64,000 bases of DNA from Candidatus Albibeggiatoa sp. nov. NOAA (GTDB taxonomy: Bacteria; Pseudomonadota; Gammaproteobacteria; Beggiatoales; Beggiatoaceae): positions 1 to 64,000 of the forward strand of contig JAOXRS010000116.1 in assembly GCA_025800385.1 (NCBI GenBank), read 5' to 3'. The position numbers were made by a program, and so were the translations under genes. The notes beneath the pieces are model-generated. The model made no database searches. It saw nothing but the letters and a program-made list of their open reading frames with translations, and was not told where the DNA came from. The number at the start of each line of letters is the position of its first letter. Position 1 is the stretch's first letter. Shown piece by piece: positions 38,164-48,436 of this stretch.

Positions 38164-38520
38164 TTACTCACCTGTGTACACACAACCACTGGTGCAAGTT
38201 TCTTTAATTTCAATACGACAGAGTTGAGGCAGTTCAGGTTTTAAGTGCTGCCAAATCCAACGTGCTAAATTTTCACTGGTAGGATTTTCTAAGCCTTTCA
38301 CTTCATTTAAAAAGTGATGGTCAAGCTGTTCATAAATTGGTTTAAAAGCCCGTTTAATATCAGCAAAATCAATTACCCAACCCATATCTGGGTCTACATC
38401 ACCGCATACAACCACTGTGACTTGAAACGAATGACCATGCAAACGACGACATTTATGTCCCTCTGGTACATTAGGTAAAAAGTGTGCTGCTTCAATACTA
38501 AATTGCTTGTAAATTTCCAT
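38164..38520 (-). CDS. queD: 6-carboxy-5,6,7,8-tetrahydropterin synthase
   Basis: A 118-residue T-fold enzyme that converts 7,8-dihydroneopterin triphosphate to carboxytetrahydropterin for queuosine. Zinc ligands are H13, H28 and H30 (RRLHGHSF), and the catalytic Cys is C24 in [30 protein letters not shown] and [10 protein letters not shown] complete the family pattern. The FolE2-type cyclohydrolase that would supply its substrate is at 46.8 kb. No preQ1 motif was seen upstream. Monocistronic and convergent with rnt. Confidence 0.93.
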   Translation of the reverse strand: MEIYKQFSIEAAHFLPNVPEGHKCRRLHGHSFQVTVVVCGDVDPDMGWVIDFADIKRAFKPIYEQLDHHFLNEVKGLENPTSENLARWIWQHLKPELPQLCRIEIKETCTSGCVYTGE

Positions 38521-38779
38521 TTAATTTTAATGAGTTAATCTAAATAAAGGGCGGAATTGTACTGAGTCTGGATATAATTAGCAAGATTTAATTCAAACTT
38601 AGATTGTTTATATTATTGCTGAAAAAGGATAAAACGTTTTAGAATGGCCTTAATTCAATTTTCATCATATTGCTGTAAAACTATCATTTTTCACCAGTCT
38701 CTATGAGTTAAAGTGACGTCTCTCAATAGTTTTATGACAATTTAACATATTCACTCTAAACCATAGAGGTTAAGTTGAA

Positions 38780-41700
38780 ATGTTACAAATGCAATCATGG
38801 CATTCCCTTTTGACGCTTTTATTCTTATTTATCGCTGCTATTTTGGGCAATATTTACAGCTTTCCTTTATTTTTTGGGATTGATTTTCTGTTTGGCAGTA
38901 TTGCGGTCATTATCATACTGCAACGCTATGGAATGCTTTGGGGTATTTTAGCGTCACTGGCCGCCAGCTTATATACTTATTTTCTATGGGGACACCCATA
39001 TGCCATCATATTTTTACTTTGTGAAACAATATGGTTAGGGTACTTTATTCAACACAGTAAACGCCCAAACTTAGTTTTATTTGATGTGTTGTATTGGCTA
39101 TTGTTAGGCATCCCACTGATTGTTTTTGCCTTTAAATTCATCATGGCTCTTAACTTACAAATTACCGCTTTAATTGCATTAAAATGGAGTATTAACAGTA
39201 CATTCAATGCCTTACTTGCTAGCCTCATTTTAACCTATACCTCAATTGGTACTGAGCGCGAAACAGCTCAACAAAGTACATCCTTCCAACAAACCATTTA
39301 TAACACTATTACTCTCATTGCATTATCTGTTGCACTGAGCTTTATGTTAATTAACACCCATTTAGGGGTCAAAGCGATAGGGGCTGACTCGGTTTCATAT
39401 ATCAAAGAGTACCAACAACATACGGGCGAAAAATTAGAAGCGTGGTTTGACCAACATATTCAAGTCATTAAAGGCATTGCAAAAAATGCAGCTAATAGGC
39501 AACAATCATTACAAGAGATGTTAACACTGATTCAAACTTCAAACCCTGACTTTTTTTCTTTAGAAATCATTGATGAAAACTTAAAGACTCAAGCTTTTAT
39601 TACCCAAGATAATCAGCCACCCCCCGATATTCAGAGCCTTGATATTAGTCGCTTAACAATGTTGTATAACTATACACGCCCTATCATTTCCAGCTTAAAT
39701 GTGAATGGCAATCAAGCTGTTGCGATCGCTGTTCCCGTTCAAACCCATTCAGGGGCGTTTGGTTTTGTTCGAGGCACTATTTTAGTTTCGACAATTCAAA
39801 AAATTTTCCTAGCACACCAGCATATTAAAGTCTTTTTAATTAATGAAGCACAGCAAGTCATTGTGAGTAATCAAGCCAACTCTGAGCTAGACAATCAGCG
39901 GGTTTTATCTTACCAACAAGGGCAACAGCAAGATATTGAAGAGAATATGACGCTATGGACACCACAAGCATTTTTGAATAAATCAGCGATCGTACAATGG
40001 AAAAATTCGGCTTATCTATACCGTATTCGATGTCAAATTAACCCCAATTGGCAGGTAATGATTGAACTCCCTCTCGCACCACAACAAACAGCATTATATG
40101 ATTTATATATCAAAAACATGAGTATTATGCTGTTGATTATTCTATTTATTTCTATTATTGCCAGCAAATTCAGCCAAAAAATGGTTAAATCCATTGAACA
40201 AGTTTCTCATATTACTACCCAATTGGTTGTCGATATATCCGAACATAAAGAAACCCAATGGCCACAAACCAGAATTACTGAAGTCAATGAATTAATCAGC
40301 AATTTCAATACAATGGCACATTCATTACAAAATAAAATTCAGAAACTGGTTGAAGTGAAGTCAGAAAATAAAGCAAAGAGTGAATATCTTTCGATCATGC
40401 AACAAGCAAAAGAGGCGGCGGAAAATGCCAATCAGGCAAAAAGTACTTTTCTAGCTAATGTCAGTCATGAATTACGTACGCCACTCAATGCCATTTTAGG
40501 TTATACCCAAATTTTAAAGCGTGACAAAGAGTTAGCCCCAAAACAACTTGATGGGATACAAGTGATTCATCAAAATGGGGAATATTTACTAAGTTTAATC
40601 AATGATATTTTAGATATTTCTAAGATTGAGTCTGAACTGATTGCGCTCAAAGCCGTTGATTTTAATTTACGTGAATTCTTACTCAATATTGTGAAATTAT
40701 TTCATCACCGTGCTCATGAAAAAGGCTTAATGTTCAGCTATGAAGTTTCCCCCACTGTGCCAATTGCCGTTCATGCAGACGAGAAACGGTTACGACAGAT
40801 TCTGGTGAATTTACTTAGCAATGCGGTGAAATTTACCAAACAAGGGCATATCAATTTTCAGGTAACACTGTATGAGCAATATGTTTGTTTTCACATTAAA
40901 GATACAGGAATCGGGATTGAGCAAAAAGATTTAAATAAAATATTTGTTCCATTTCAACAGCTTGGTGATATTAATAACAAAATGGATGGTACAGGTTTGG
41001 GCTTGGCAATTACCCAAAAGCTCGTACATATGATGGAAGGGCAATTACAAGTTTTAAGTGAAGTCAATCGGGGGACACAATTCACTATTCGCCTACATTT
41101 ACCTGCAGCAAACTATGATTTAATCCAAAATGAATCCAGTGTTGCAATGGTGATCGGCTATGAAGGTGACACACAGAAAATTTTAATTGTTGATGATAAA
41201 TTAGAAAATTGTCTACTTATTAAGAATTTACTCGAGCCTTTAGGATTTACTGTGATTGACGCACATGATGGTAAAAGCGGGCTGGAAATGTTGCAACAAG
41301 AGAAGCCAGATTTAGTTATCACAGATTTAGTGATGCCTATTATGGACGGGTTTGAGTTTACACGACAAATTAAACAACAACCTGAATTTGCTCATATACC
41401 TATTATCGTTGCGACGGCAAGTATTTTTGATCCTAATGAAAAAGAACATTTTGACATTGAGTGCGATGAGTTTATTTCTAAGCCCCTTCATGCCGATACA
41501 TTGCTTGAGTTATTACAAAAACAATTACACTTGGTTTGGAAATATGAAACGGGGCAACTCAGTCATATTTTTAACGATGAAGAGACTGAAACAAAACCGA
41601 TAGAACCTGAATCTTTTACATATGATGTGCTGTCTGCGGAGTTAAGTAAGGCACAATTCAACCAATTGTATAATGCTTGTCAGCGGGGTGATGTTGAAGA

Positions 41701-42064
41701 GTTATTACAACTAGCTGAGCAATTACAACAAACTGATGAATCGTTAGTTCCTATAGGGCGTAAAATTTATACCCTGTCTAGTGCATTTGAATTGGATAAA
41801 TTATCGGAGTTGGTGCAAGCATTAACCCCACAAACCTTCTCAACACAAGCGGTGGAAGGCAAAAATATATGTCTTAATCAACAGCAAATTCGAAATTTAT
41901 ACGAACTATCTTTAGCAGGTGATATTTTCGAGTTAAAAGCCGTGATTGCCGATTATAAATACGATCAGCCTGCATGTGAACTATTAGCTGAAATAGACCA
42001 ATTAGCAACTGAATTTGATGTAGAAGCAATTGGTGCAATATCAAAAAGTTACTTACAAGAATAG
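38780..42064 (+). CDS. Large hybrid histidine kinase with MASE-like membrane and Cache-like sensor domains
   Basis: A 1094-residue sensor. Residues 1-190 hold about six hydrophobic segments resembling a MASE-type integral membrane sensor. A Cache-like extracytoplasmic domain of about 240 residues follows, then a TM (about 447-465), a HAMP-like linker and a coiled coil. HisKA has H563 in SHELRTP. HATPase_c has GTGLGLAIT, and the receiver D849 in [11 protein letters not shown]. The last 160 residues hold two similar helical segments beginning [18 protein letters not shown] and [18 protein letters not shown], seen in my reading as a degenerate repeat of unknown role. Divergent from queD and convergent with the TPR-CHAT gene. 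No cognate regulator is adjacent. Confidence 0.88.
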   Translation: MLQMQSWHSLLTLLFLFIAAILGNIYSFPLFFGIDFLFGSIAVIIILQRYGMLWGILASLAASLYTYFLWGHPYAIIFLLCETIWLGYFIQHSKRPNLVLFDVLYWLLLGIPLIVFAFKFIMALNLQITALIALKWSINSTFNALLASLILTYTSIGTERETAQQSTSFQQTIYNTITLIALSVALSFMLINTHLGVKAIGADSVSYIKEYQQHTGEKLEAWFDQHIQVIKGIAKNAANRQQSLQEMLTLIQTSNPDFFSLEIIDENLKTQAFITQDNQPPPDIQSLDISRLTMLYNYTRPIISSLNVNGNQAVAIAVPVQTHSGAFGFVRGTILVSTIQKIFLAHQHIKVFLINEAQQVIVSNQANSELDNQRVLSYQQGQQQDIEENMTLWTPQAFLNKSAIVQWKNSAYLYRIRCQINPNWQVMIELPLAPQQTALYDLYIKNMSIMLLIILFISIIASKFSQKMVKSIEQVSHITTQLVVDISEHKETQWPQTRITEVNELISNFNTMAHSLQNKIQKLVEVKSENKAKSEYLSIMQQAKEAAENANQAKSTFLANVSHELRTPLNAILGYTQILKRDKELAPKQLDGIQVIHQNGEYLLSLINDILDISKIESELIALKAVDFNLREFLLNIVKLFHHRAHEKGLMFSYEVSPTVPIAVHADEKRLRQILVNLLSNAVKFTKQGHINFQVTLYEQYVCFHIKDTGIGIEQKDLNKIFVPFQQLGDINNKMDGTGLGLAITQKLVHMMEGQLQVLSEVNRGTQFTIRLHLPAANYDLIQNESSVAMVIGYEGDTQKILIVDDKLENCLLIKNLLEPLGFTVIDAHDGKSGLEMLQQEKPDLVITDLVMPIMDGFEFTRQIKQQPEFAHIPIIVATASIFDPNEKEHFDIECDEFISKPLHADTLLELLQKQLHLVWKYETGQLSHIFNDEETETKPIEPESFTYDVLSAELSKAQFNQLYNACQRGDVEELLQLAEQLQQTDESLVPIGRKIYTLSSAFELDKLSELVQALTPQTFSTQAVEGKNICLNQQQIRNLYELSLAGDIFELKAVIADYKYDQPACELLAEIDQLATEFDVEAIGAISKSYLQE

Positions 42065-42070
42065 CTATTT

Positions 42071-42105
42071 GGGGTGTCACGTATTCAAGTGATTACGCAC
42101 ACCCC
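42071..42105. terminator. GC stem-loop between convergent kinase and CHAT genes
   Basis: GGGGTGT (42071-42077) pairs with ACACCCC (42099-42105) in the 48-base gap between two convergent genes. There is no T-run on either side, so it is only a possible terminator. Confidence 0.4.
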
Positions 42106-42112
42106 GTCACAC

Positions 42113-44377
42113 TTACAACCAATTACCGATTAATAAGAAAGGCCCCCAGTAAGAAGGATGCCAATAACGGTCTTGACTGATTAATTTTTTCTGTACTTTT
42201 TGCAATGCTTTGGCCTTGGTTAAACCTGATTCAGTATTGAGTAAACGATAAAAGTGCATAATGGCTAATGCGGTGGCTTCATCATCGACAAACCATAAAG
42301 TTGCAATCGCACTTCTTGCACCCGCTTTGACTGCAACACCCGCCAAGCCTAAGGCCGCTTTTTCATCACCTACTGCGGTTCGGCACGCACTTAAAGTTAA
42401 CAATTCGACAGGTTTATCTCTAAATTTGCCTAAACCAATCACATCTTGCAGTTTATTCATGGTCAGCTTATCTTCATAAGTCAGCAAGTAAGTGTGCTCG
42501 GGATCAGAGCTAAATTCACCATGGGTAGCCAAATGAATCACTGAATATTCTTTGCTTTGCAATGCATTACGGAAGCTTTCAATGGAATAGTCTTTATTGA
42601 TAATCAAACTATCTGAGCCTGTAATATCTTTAATCGTATGTAGCTCTTTAACCACACTTGGTAATGGTGGATAATCTTGCACCGCATCAGACAATCCAAC
42701 TAACAACACATCACTGTTTTGCCAATCAATGGAATGCGGATCAACCAAATTTAACCCCGGTGTAATCGCCATCGCCACTTTTTCAATTAAAAACTTTTCT
42801 CCATCGTGCAAAGTCGTCAAAGGAATCATACGCAAACGTCCATCAGGCACAACCACCAACGTATCAATATCATGTTCCTGTAAAATTGACTCAATCGGAC
42901 GAATCAGCCAGTTATATAATTTTTGTGCTGGATATAAAAAACGGTTATTAGGACGGGTTTGTAACAAAATTCGTAAATTTAACGCTTCAGCATCAATATC
43001 ATCTTTCGTCGCATCCACATTAACTAAATGAATTTTGCCTTCTGTACTAATCAATAGAGATAAACGATCAGCCAATGGGATCGGGTATAAAATCGCTGTG
43101 TTATCCATCACCTCATCGATGCTACGGGTACGGTCTTGTAAATTAGCCACGCATTCTTCTTGGAAATAGTTTTGCAATTCAGCCACTTTTAAATGCTCCA
43201 CCATATCCCGCGCTTTTAATAATAAATCTTGTTTTTCCTGTTCAGTTGGAGCTAAGTCCGCTTTTTTGAGTAATAAACCCGCCAATTCATAATAAACAGG
43301 TCTGACTAATTCATTGAATGTGGTGGTATTGGTACGCAAGCCAACATCTAAATTATATTGAATCGGTTGCAAGGTGTCAGTCGCGCGGCGATATGCTGCA
43401 ATTGCTTGATCGAGCTTACCTTCTAAATCTAGTAACACGCCTTGTTGCCATTGCCATAAATATAATAAGTCAGGCATGTCATTTTGTTTAGCGAAAAACA
43501 GTGCTTGGCGATTAAGCTGTTGAGCAGATTCAATTTGTCCTTGGTCAACATACAGCTGTGCAAAACGCCCGTACGCGATCGATTGCAAACGACTTTGTTT
43601 TAATTGATTGGCTAATTTAAGTGCGGTTTGAAAAGCGTTACCACTGATGGCTAAAACTTGTTTCAGTTGTTCTAATGTTAACTCAGGATCATTGGCAAAG
43701 CCACGGGCGTGCATGGCAATCGCGATTAAACTATGAAATTGGTGTTGATTCGGCTCTAAATTTTGTAATGCTGCCCAAGCTTGTTGAAAGGTGTTTAACA
43801 CCTCATTAGTTGGGCTGACTTCAATCATGGCTTTCACTTGATTAAGTAAAATTTTGGCCTCTAATTCAGGGTTATCCACTGTTTTTAATAACCCTAAAGC
43901 CTCGCTGTATAAATCCACTGCATCAAAATATGATTCATAAACTGCATAAACATTACCCGAATTATTTAATACTTTTGCAAGTAATTCAGGGTCTTTCATG
44001 TCCCGAGCTACTTTTTCACTGATTTGTACCAGTTTTAAGGCTTCAGCTGCATCACCAATCGTGAGCCACGCATCACTGAGTTGAATCACTAAATTGACTT
44101 GTAATGCTTTATCTTCGATTTTTTCTGCTAATTCATATGCCTGCTGTAAAACTTGGAATACTTCACGGTGCATACCGATTTTTTGATAAGCCGTTGCGAT
44201 TTTACTTAAGGTTTGGATTTGCTCAATTTGAGTTTGTTGCTCAACAGCTTGCTGCCATTGTTCAATCGCATCTGTATATTGGCCGCGCTCAAAAGCTTGG
44301 TCGGCTTGTTCAAGACTACTTTGAGCAAATACACTAGATGAAAATAATATCCAAAAGCTTAAAAAGTAACGCATCAT
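42113..44377 (-). CDS. Exported TPR-CHAT caspase-like protein
   Basis: About 754 residues. The signal peptide MMRYFLSFWILFSSSVFA supports a start at ATG 44377 (ATG 44374 is equally possible); an upstream in-frame TTG at 44461 would bury it and lacks a Shine-Dalgarno. TPR repeats occupy about residues 20-400. The C-terminal CHAT domain has the caspase-type dyad H619 (HLATHGEF) and C665 (LTLSACRTA), plus GLAGVAVKAGARSAIATLW and a terminal WGPFLLIG that are typical of CHAT proteins. It would act in the periplasm or outside the cell, unlike the cytoplasmic CHAT-STAND protein at 4.3 kb. No partner gene is adjacent; target unknown. Confidence 0.88.
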   Translation of the reverse strand: MMRYFLSFWILFSSSVFAQSSLEQADQAFERGQYTDAIEQWQQAVEQQTQIEQIQTLSKIATAYQKIGMHREVFQVLQQAYELAEKIEDKALQVNLVIQLSDAWLTIGDAAEALKLVQISEKVARDMKDPELLAKVLNNSGNVYAVYESYFDAVDLYSEALGLLKTVDNPELEAKILLNQVKAMIEVSPTNEVLNTFQQAWAALQNLEPNQHQFHSLIAIAMHARGFANDPELTLEQLKQVLAISGNAFQTALKLANQLKQSRLQSIAYGRFAQLYVDQGQIESAQQLNRQALFFAKQNDMPDLLYLWQWQQGVLLDLEGKLDQAIAAYRRATDTLQPIQYNLDVGLRTNTTTFNELVRPVYYELAGLLLKKADLAPTEQEKQDLLLKARDMVEHLKVAELQNYFQEECVANLQDRTRSIDEVMDNTAILYPIPLADRLSLLISTEGKIHLVNVDATKDDIDAEALNLRILLQTRPNNRFLYPAQKLYNWLIRPIESILQEHDIDTLVVVPDGRLRMIPLTTLHDGEKFLIEKVAMAITPGLNLVDPHSIDWQNSDVLLVGLSDAVQDYPPLPSVVKELHTIKDITGSDSLIINKDYSIESFRNALQSKEYSVIHLATHGEFSSDPEHTYLLTYEDKLTMNKLQDVIGLGKFRDKPVELLTLSACRTAVGDEKAALGLAGVAVKAGARSAIATLWFVDDEATALAIMHFYRLLNTESGLTKAKALQKVQKKLISQDRYWHPSYWGPFLLIGNWL

Positions 44378-44436
44378 TGGGGCTTGTCTCTTGGCTGAAT
44401 TCTGCAAGTTATTGTACCTAGCATTTTTCTGATTGT

Positions 44437-44452
44437 CATGATAGCTATCATG
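44437..44452. promoter_or_regulatory. 16-bp perfect palindrome upstream of the TPR-CHAT gene
   Basis: CATGATAGCTATCATG is a perfect palindrome, 60 bases before the chosen CHAT start and within the divergent CHAT/dxs region. It could be an operator for a dimeric regulator. The 373 bases 44378-44750 hold no gene; besides this palindrome and a TATAAT near dxs nothing else was recognised. Confidence 0.3.
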
Positions 44453-44695
44453 GTAATTCAACCCAATGAGGCTTATAACAGCTTATTTTTATAATATTAA
44501 AGATTTTATGTGTTTATCTATTGTGAATAAATTCATCATATATCGAGCCTATTTATCCTACAAAAAAGCCTAAAAAATGAATAAGATGCTGTTTGTTTGC
44601 TAGAAAAAAGTCCCATTTCCAATGCTAAATATATGGACTCATTAAATACAGCAATAGAATGTCCGAGGAAAAGTCTAAACAGCTCTACTATAAGG

Positions 44696-44701
44696 TATAA
44701 T
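44696..44701 (+). promoter_or_regulatory. TATAAT -10 box before dxs
   Basis: A perfect TATAAT lies 49 bases upstream of the dxs start codon. The sequence at the -35 distance is a poor match. Confidence 0.4.
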
Positions 44702-44750
44702 TTATGATAGACTTAAGCATTTATTAATCCTGCGGACGTGTAAAGTGTAA

Positions 44751-46658
44751 ATGAAACCTACATTCCCCCTATTAACAACAATAAACACACCTGAACAACT
44801 AAAAGAGCTACCAGAGTCTGCACTTCCTCAATTGGCTGAAGAATTACGCCATTTTTTACTTGATTCAATCAGTCAGACGGGTGGCCATCTCGCTTCTAAT
44901 TTAGGCATTGTCGAATTAACGGTAGCATTACATTATGTTTTTAATACCCCAGATGACCGCTTAGTCTGGGATGTAGGACATCAATGTTATCCTCATAAAA
45001 TTTTGACGGGTCGTCGTGGCGATATGCACACATTGCGGCAATACTCAGGTCTTTCAGGCTTTCCAAAACGGACGGAGAGTGAATATGATACGTTTGGTGT
45101 AGGCCATTCAAGTACTTCTATTAGTGCGGCTTTAGGCATGGCCATGGCTGCAAAACTACAAGGTGTTGATCGTAAATCCGTTGCCATTATTGGCGATGGC
45201 GCAATGACCGCAGGGATGGCGTTTGAGGCATTAAATCACGCGGGTTCTTTAGAAGATGTAAATCTATTAGTGATTTTAAATGACAATGATATGTCAATCT
45301 CACCCAATGTCGGTGGCTTATCCAATTATTTCGCAAAAATCCTAACCAGCAAATTATACAAATCGGTACGTGAAGGCAGTAAATCGGTGTTAAGCCATGT
45401 GCCACCTGTGCGCGAATTCGCTAAACGTACTGAAGAACATGTCAAAGGTATGGTCGCCCCCGGTATGTTATTCGAAGAGTTAGGCTTTAATTATATTGGC
45501 CCTATCGATGGACATGATTTGCCAACATTGATGACAACATTGCGCAATATGAGGGATTTGAAAGGCCCTCAATTTTTGCACGTTATAACAACCAAAGGTA
45601 AAGGGTTTACCGCCGCTGAAGAAAACCCCTGTACATACCATGGTGTATCTGCTTTCGATAAAATCACAGGCAAAATGAAGCCAAAAATTGTTGCGGCCAA
45701 AACGTACACTCAGATTTTTGGACAATGGCTGTGCGATATGGCGGAGCAAGATGAGCGTTTAGTGGGCATTACCCCAGCAATGCGTGAAGGCTCTGGCTTG
45801 GTGGCTTTTTCTGAACAATTCCCTGAGCGTTATGTTGATGTCGGCATTGCGGAACAACATGCGGTAACTTTGGCTGCAGGTATGGCTTGTGAAGGGACAA
45901 AACCTGTCGTCGCGATTTATTCCACCTTTTTACAACGCGGTTACGACCAGTTAGTACATGACGTTGCATTACAAAAATTACCGATTCTATTCGCAATCGA
46001 CCGTGCAGGTATTGTGGGTGCAGACGGGCCTACTCATATTGGTGCGTTTGATTTGGCTTATATGCGCTGTATTCCGAATATTGTGATTATGACACCTTGT
46101 GACGAAAATGAGTGCAGACAAATGCTTACCACAGGTTTTATGTATGATGGTGGTGCAAGTGCGGTGCGTTATCCTCGTGGCTGTGGTTTAGGTGTTGAAG
46201 TGGATGAAGATTTGACCACGTTACCAATCGGTAAAGCTGAAGTGTGTCGCCAAGGTCAAAAAGTCGCATTACTTGCATTTGGTACATTATTACATGTGGC
46301 ATTGGAAGCAGGTGAAACACTAGATGCAACAGTTGTGAATATGCGCTTTGTTAATCCACTGGATACCGATTTAATTCAAGAACTTGTTAAAACGCATGAT
46401 TTACTAGTTACGATAGAAGAGGGCGTGATTGCAGGCGGTGCAGGCAGTGGTGTGAGTGAATACTTACATTCTATCGCAAACACAACACCTGTGTTACATC
46501 TTGGTTTACCCGATCATTTTATTGAGCATGGTACACAAGATTTATTACTGAAGCAGTACGGCTTAGATACTCAAGGTATTATCCAGTCAGTACAACAACA
46601 TTTAGATTCATTGCAACCTCAAATTCAGCAACCCATTGACGATATGTTAGTGGCTTAA
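44751..46658 (+). CDS. dxs: 1-deoxy-D-xylulose-5-phosphate synthase
   Basis: A 635-residue thiamin-diphosphate enzyme, the first step of the MEP isoprenoid pathway (pyruvate plus glyceraldehyde 3-phosphate). Motifs are [16 protein letters not shown] and [16 protein letters not shown], the ThDP/Mg motif [18 protein letters not shown], and the transketolase region [17 protein letters not shown]. The length is standard. The start is ATG 44751 with a weak Shine-Dalgarno. folE2 follows after 172 bases on the same strand; co-transcription is possible but not required. Confidence 0.97.
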   Translation: MKPTFPLLTTINTPEQLKELPESALPQLAEELRHFLLDSISQTGGHLASNLGIVELTVALHYVFNTPDDRLVWDVGHQCYPHKILTGRRGDMHTLRQYSGLSGFPKRTESEYDTFGVGHSSTSISAALGMAMAAKLQGVDRKSVAIIGDGAMTAGMAFEALNHAGSLEDVNLLVILNDNDMSISPNVGGLSNYFAKILTSKLYKSVREGSKSVLSHVPPVREFAKRTEEHVKGMVAPGMLFEELGFNYIGPIDGHDLPTLMTTLRNMRDLKGPQFLHVITTKGKGFTAAEENPCTYHGVSAFDKITGKMKPKIVAAKTYTQIFGQWLCDMAEQDERLVGITPAMREGSGLVAFSEQFPERYVDVGIAEQHAVTLAAGMACEGTKPVVAIYSTFLQRGYDQLVHDVALQKLPILFAIDRAGIVGADGPTHIGAFDLAYMRCIPNIVIMTPCDENECRQMLTTGFMYDGGASAVRYPRGCGLGVEVDEDLTTLPIGKAEVCRQGQKVALLAFGTLLHVALEAGETLDATVVNMRFVNPLDTDLIQELVKTHDLLVTIEEGVIAGGAGSGVSEYLHSIANTTPVLHLGLPDHFIEHGTQDLLLKQYGLDTQGIIQSVQQHLDSLQPQIQQPIDDMLVA

Positions 46659-46830
46659 TGATTTAAGGCTGGCTTTTTGCACGATTGCACATACATTTAA
46701 TATCAGACTCTGTAACTGGTGAAGCCACAGGATATTGAATTCACTATTAGGGCGGCCAAGGATGGTTGCTTTCACTACAGGGATATATTTTGATTCGTGC
46801 ATGATTGCATGAAATATTGAGGAGTTAACC

Positions 46831-47631
46831 ATGAGCCAAGACGCAACTGCCATACCTGACGTACAAAGTAGTGCGGATACCCGTCACATTGCGATTGATA
46901 AAGTCGGTATTAAAGACATCAAGCACCCTATTCGAGTCAATGACCGTTCTGGGCGCGAGCAGTATACGATTGCTAACTTTAATATGTATGTGAACTTGCC
47001 ACATAATTTTAAAGGCACACACATGTCTCGTTTTGTAGAAATCTTAAACGAGCATGAATATGAAATCACCGTTCAATCATTCAAAACGATGTTGGCAGAA
47101 ATGATCAAGCGGCTAGAGGCACAATCTGGGCATATTGAAATGACCTTCACCTATTTTGTGCGTAAAACTGCTCCAATGTCAGAAGTGAAAAGCTTGTTAG
47201 ATTATGAAGTCACTTTTATTGGTGAAATTAACGAAGACAATGCCCCTGAAATTTCTGTAAAAGTGGTTGTGCCTGTGACCAGTTTATGTCCTTGTTCTAA
47301 ACAAATCTCACGTTATGGCGCACATAATCAACGTTCTCACGTGACTGTGAATGCTAAAACCAATGGTTTCTTATGGATTGAAGATTTAATCGACATGGTT
47401 GAATCACAAGCTTCTTCACAATTATATGGCTTGTTAAAACGTCCAGATGAGAAATTTGTGACTGAACATGCGTACGAAAATCCAAAATTCGTTGAAGATA
47501 TGGTACGTGATGTAGCAGCTCAATTAAATGCTGACGAGCGAGTGGCTTCTTATGTGATTGAATCTGAAAACTTTGAATCCATTCATAATCATTCTGCCTA
47601 TGCACTCATTGCTAACGACAAACAAAACTAA
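46831..47631 (+). CDS. folE2: GTP cyclohydrolase FolE2 (type IB)
   Basis: A 266-residue T-fold enzyme that converts GTP to 7,8-dihydroneopterin triphosphate for folate and queuosine. The metal-binding segment [26 protein letters not shown] (C153, C155 and His) is typical of FolE2, which can use metals other than zinc. GAGGAG precedes the start codon. No Zur-like operator was seen upstream, so it may be the main cyclohydrolase rather than a zinc-starvation backup. It could feed QueD (38.2 kb). Confidence 0.94.
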   Translation: MSQDATAIPDVQSSADTRHIAIDKVGIKDIKHPIRVNDRSGREQYTIANFNMYVNLPHNFKGTHMSRFVEILNEHEYEITVQSFKTMLAEMIKRLEAQSGHIEMTFTYFVRKTAPMSEVKSLLDYEVTFIGEINEDNAPEISVKVVVPVTSLCPCSKQISRYGAHNQRSHVTVNAKTNGFLWIEDLIDMVESQASSQLYGLLKRPDEKFVTEHAYENPKFVEDMVRDVAAQLNADERVASYVIESENFESIHNHSAYALIANDKQN

Positions 47632-47642
47632 TTGAATCAAAT

Positions 47643-47670
47643 AAGGCTGGCAATGTACTTTGTCAGTCTT
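47643..47670 (+). terminator. Stem-loop after folE2
   Basis: AAGGCTGGCAA (47643-47653) pairs with TTGTCAGTCTT (47660-47670) using two G-U pairs, just after the folE2 stop. No T-run follows, so it may be a pause or processing structure instead of a terminator. Confidence 0.35.
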
Positions 47671-47695
47671 CCCACCTTAGTAGTAGATCAGCATC

Positions 47696-48349
47696 ATGAA
47701 AGCCATGTTACTAGCAGCGGGTCGCGGTGAACGAATGCGCCCTTTAACCGACACTGTGCCCAAACCTTTATTATCTGTGAAAGGCAAAAGCTTAATTGAA
47801 CATCAACTAGAAAAACTGGTTGCAGCAGGTTTTACTGAGATTGTGATTAATCATGCTTATCTAGGTGAACAGATTGTACAGAAATTGGGAGATGGTGCGG
47901 CTTACGGTGCAAGTATTACTTATTCCGCTGAACCAGAAATCTTAGGTACAGCAGGCGGTATTGTGAATGCGCTGCCATTATTAGGGCAAGAACCTTTTTT
48001 AGTTGTTAACAGCGATGTGTGGACAGATTTTCCATTTCAAACTCTAAATAAACCATTGAATAATTTAGCGCATTTAGTTTTAGTGCCAAACCCTACACAT
48101 CATCCAAAAGGCGATTTTCATTTAAATCAAAATATGGTCAGCCGACAATCAGAGCCAAAACTAACCTTTAGCGGTGTTGGGGTTTATCACCCTGATTTAT
48201 TCTCGTTGCCCATTGCAGAACCTGTTTTTGGTCTTGCGCCTTTACTAATTAAAGCAATGGAGATGCAGCAAGTCACAGGAACACTTTATTTAGGTACATG
48301 GGTTGATGTGGGCACGCCTGAACGACTTGAATCTATTGATAAATTATAA
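47696..48349 (+). CDS. murU: Nucleotidyltransferase, MurU-like (N-acetylmuramate-1-phosphate uridylyltransferase)
   Basis: A 217-residue sugar-nucleotidyl transferase with the signature LLAAGRGERMRPLTDTVPKPLL, an AEPEILGTAGGI segment and the metal-binding Asp in VVNSDVWTDF. Short MurU-type enzymes of this size recycle peptidoglycan N-acetylmuramate by making UDP-MurNAc. The usual partner AmgK kinase is not adjacent, so the substrate is inferred from similarity only. Another hexose-1-phosphate nucleotidyltransferase role is possible. Confidence 0.8.
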   Translation: MKAMLLAAGRGERMRPLTDTVPKPLLSVKGKSLIEHQLEKLVAAGFTEIVINHAYLGEQIVQKLGDGAAYGASITYSAEPEILGTAGGIVNALPLLGQEPFLVVNSDVWTDFPFQTLNKPLNNLAHLVLVPNPTHHPKGDFHLNQNMVSRQSEPKLTFSGVGVYHPDLFSLPIAEPVFGLAPLLIKAMEMQQVTGTLYLGTWVDVGTPERLESIDKL

Positions 48350-48384
48350 TGTTCATACCGTTCTTTCAGATTTTAGAATGCATG

Positions 48385-48423
48385 AAAAAAGGCCAACAAC
48401 CGTAAAATAGTCGCCAGCCCTTT
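48385..48423 (-). terminator. Terminator of the HdeA-like repeat protein gene
   Basis: On the minus strand AAAGGGCTGGCGAC pairs with GGTTGTTGGCCTTT (several G-U pairs and one bulge) around an 8-base loop and runs into TTTTTT. It lies 14 bases after the stop of the leftward gene. Confidence 0.6.
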
Positions 48424-48436
48424 GTATTTAAATATC

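Noticed and set aside
38521..38779. Search for a preQ1 riboswitch near queD and the kinase gene
   Set aside because: No compact pseudoknot-like motif with the expected conserved bases was seen.
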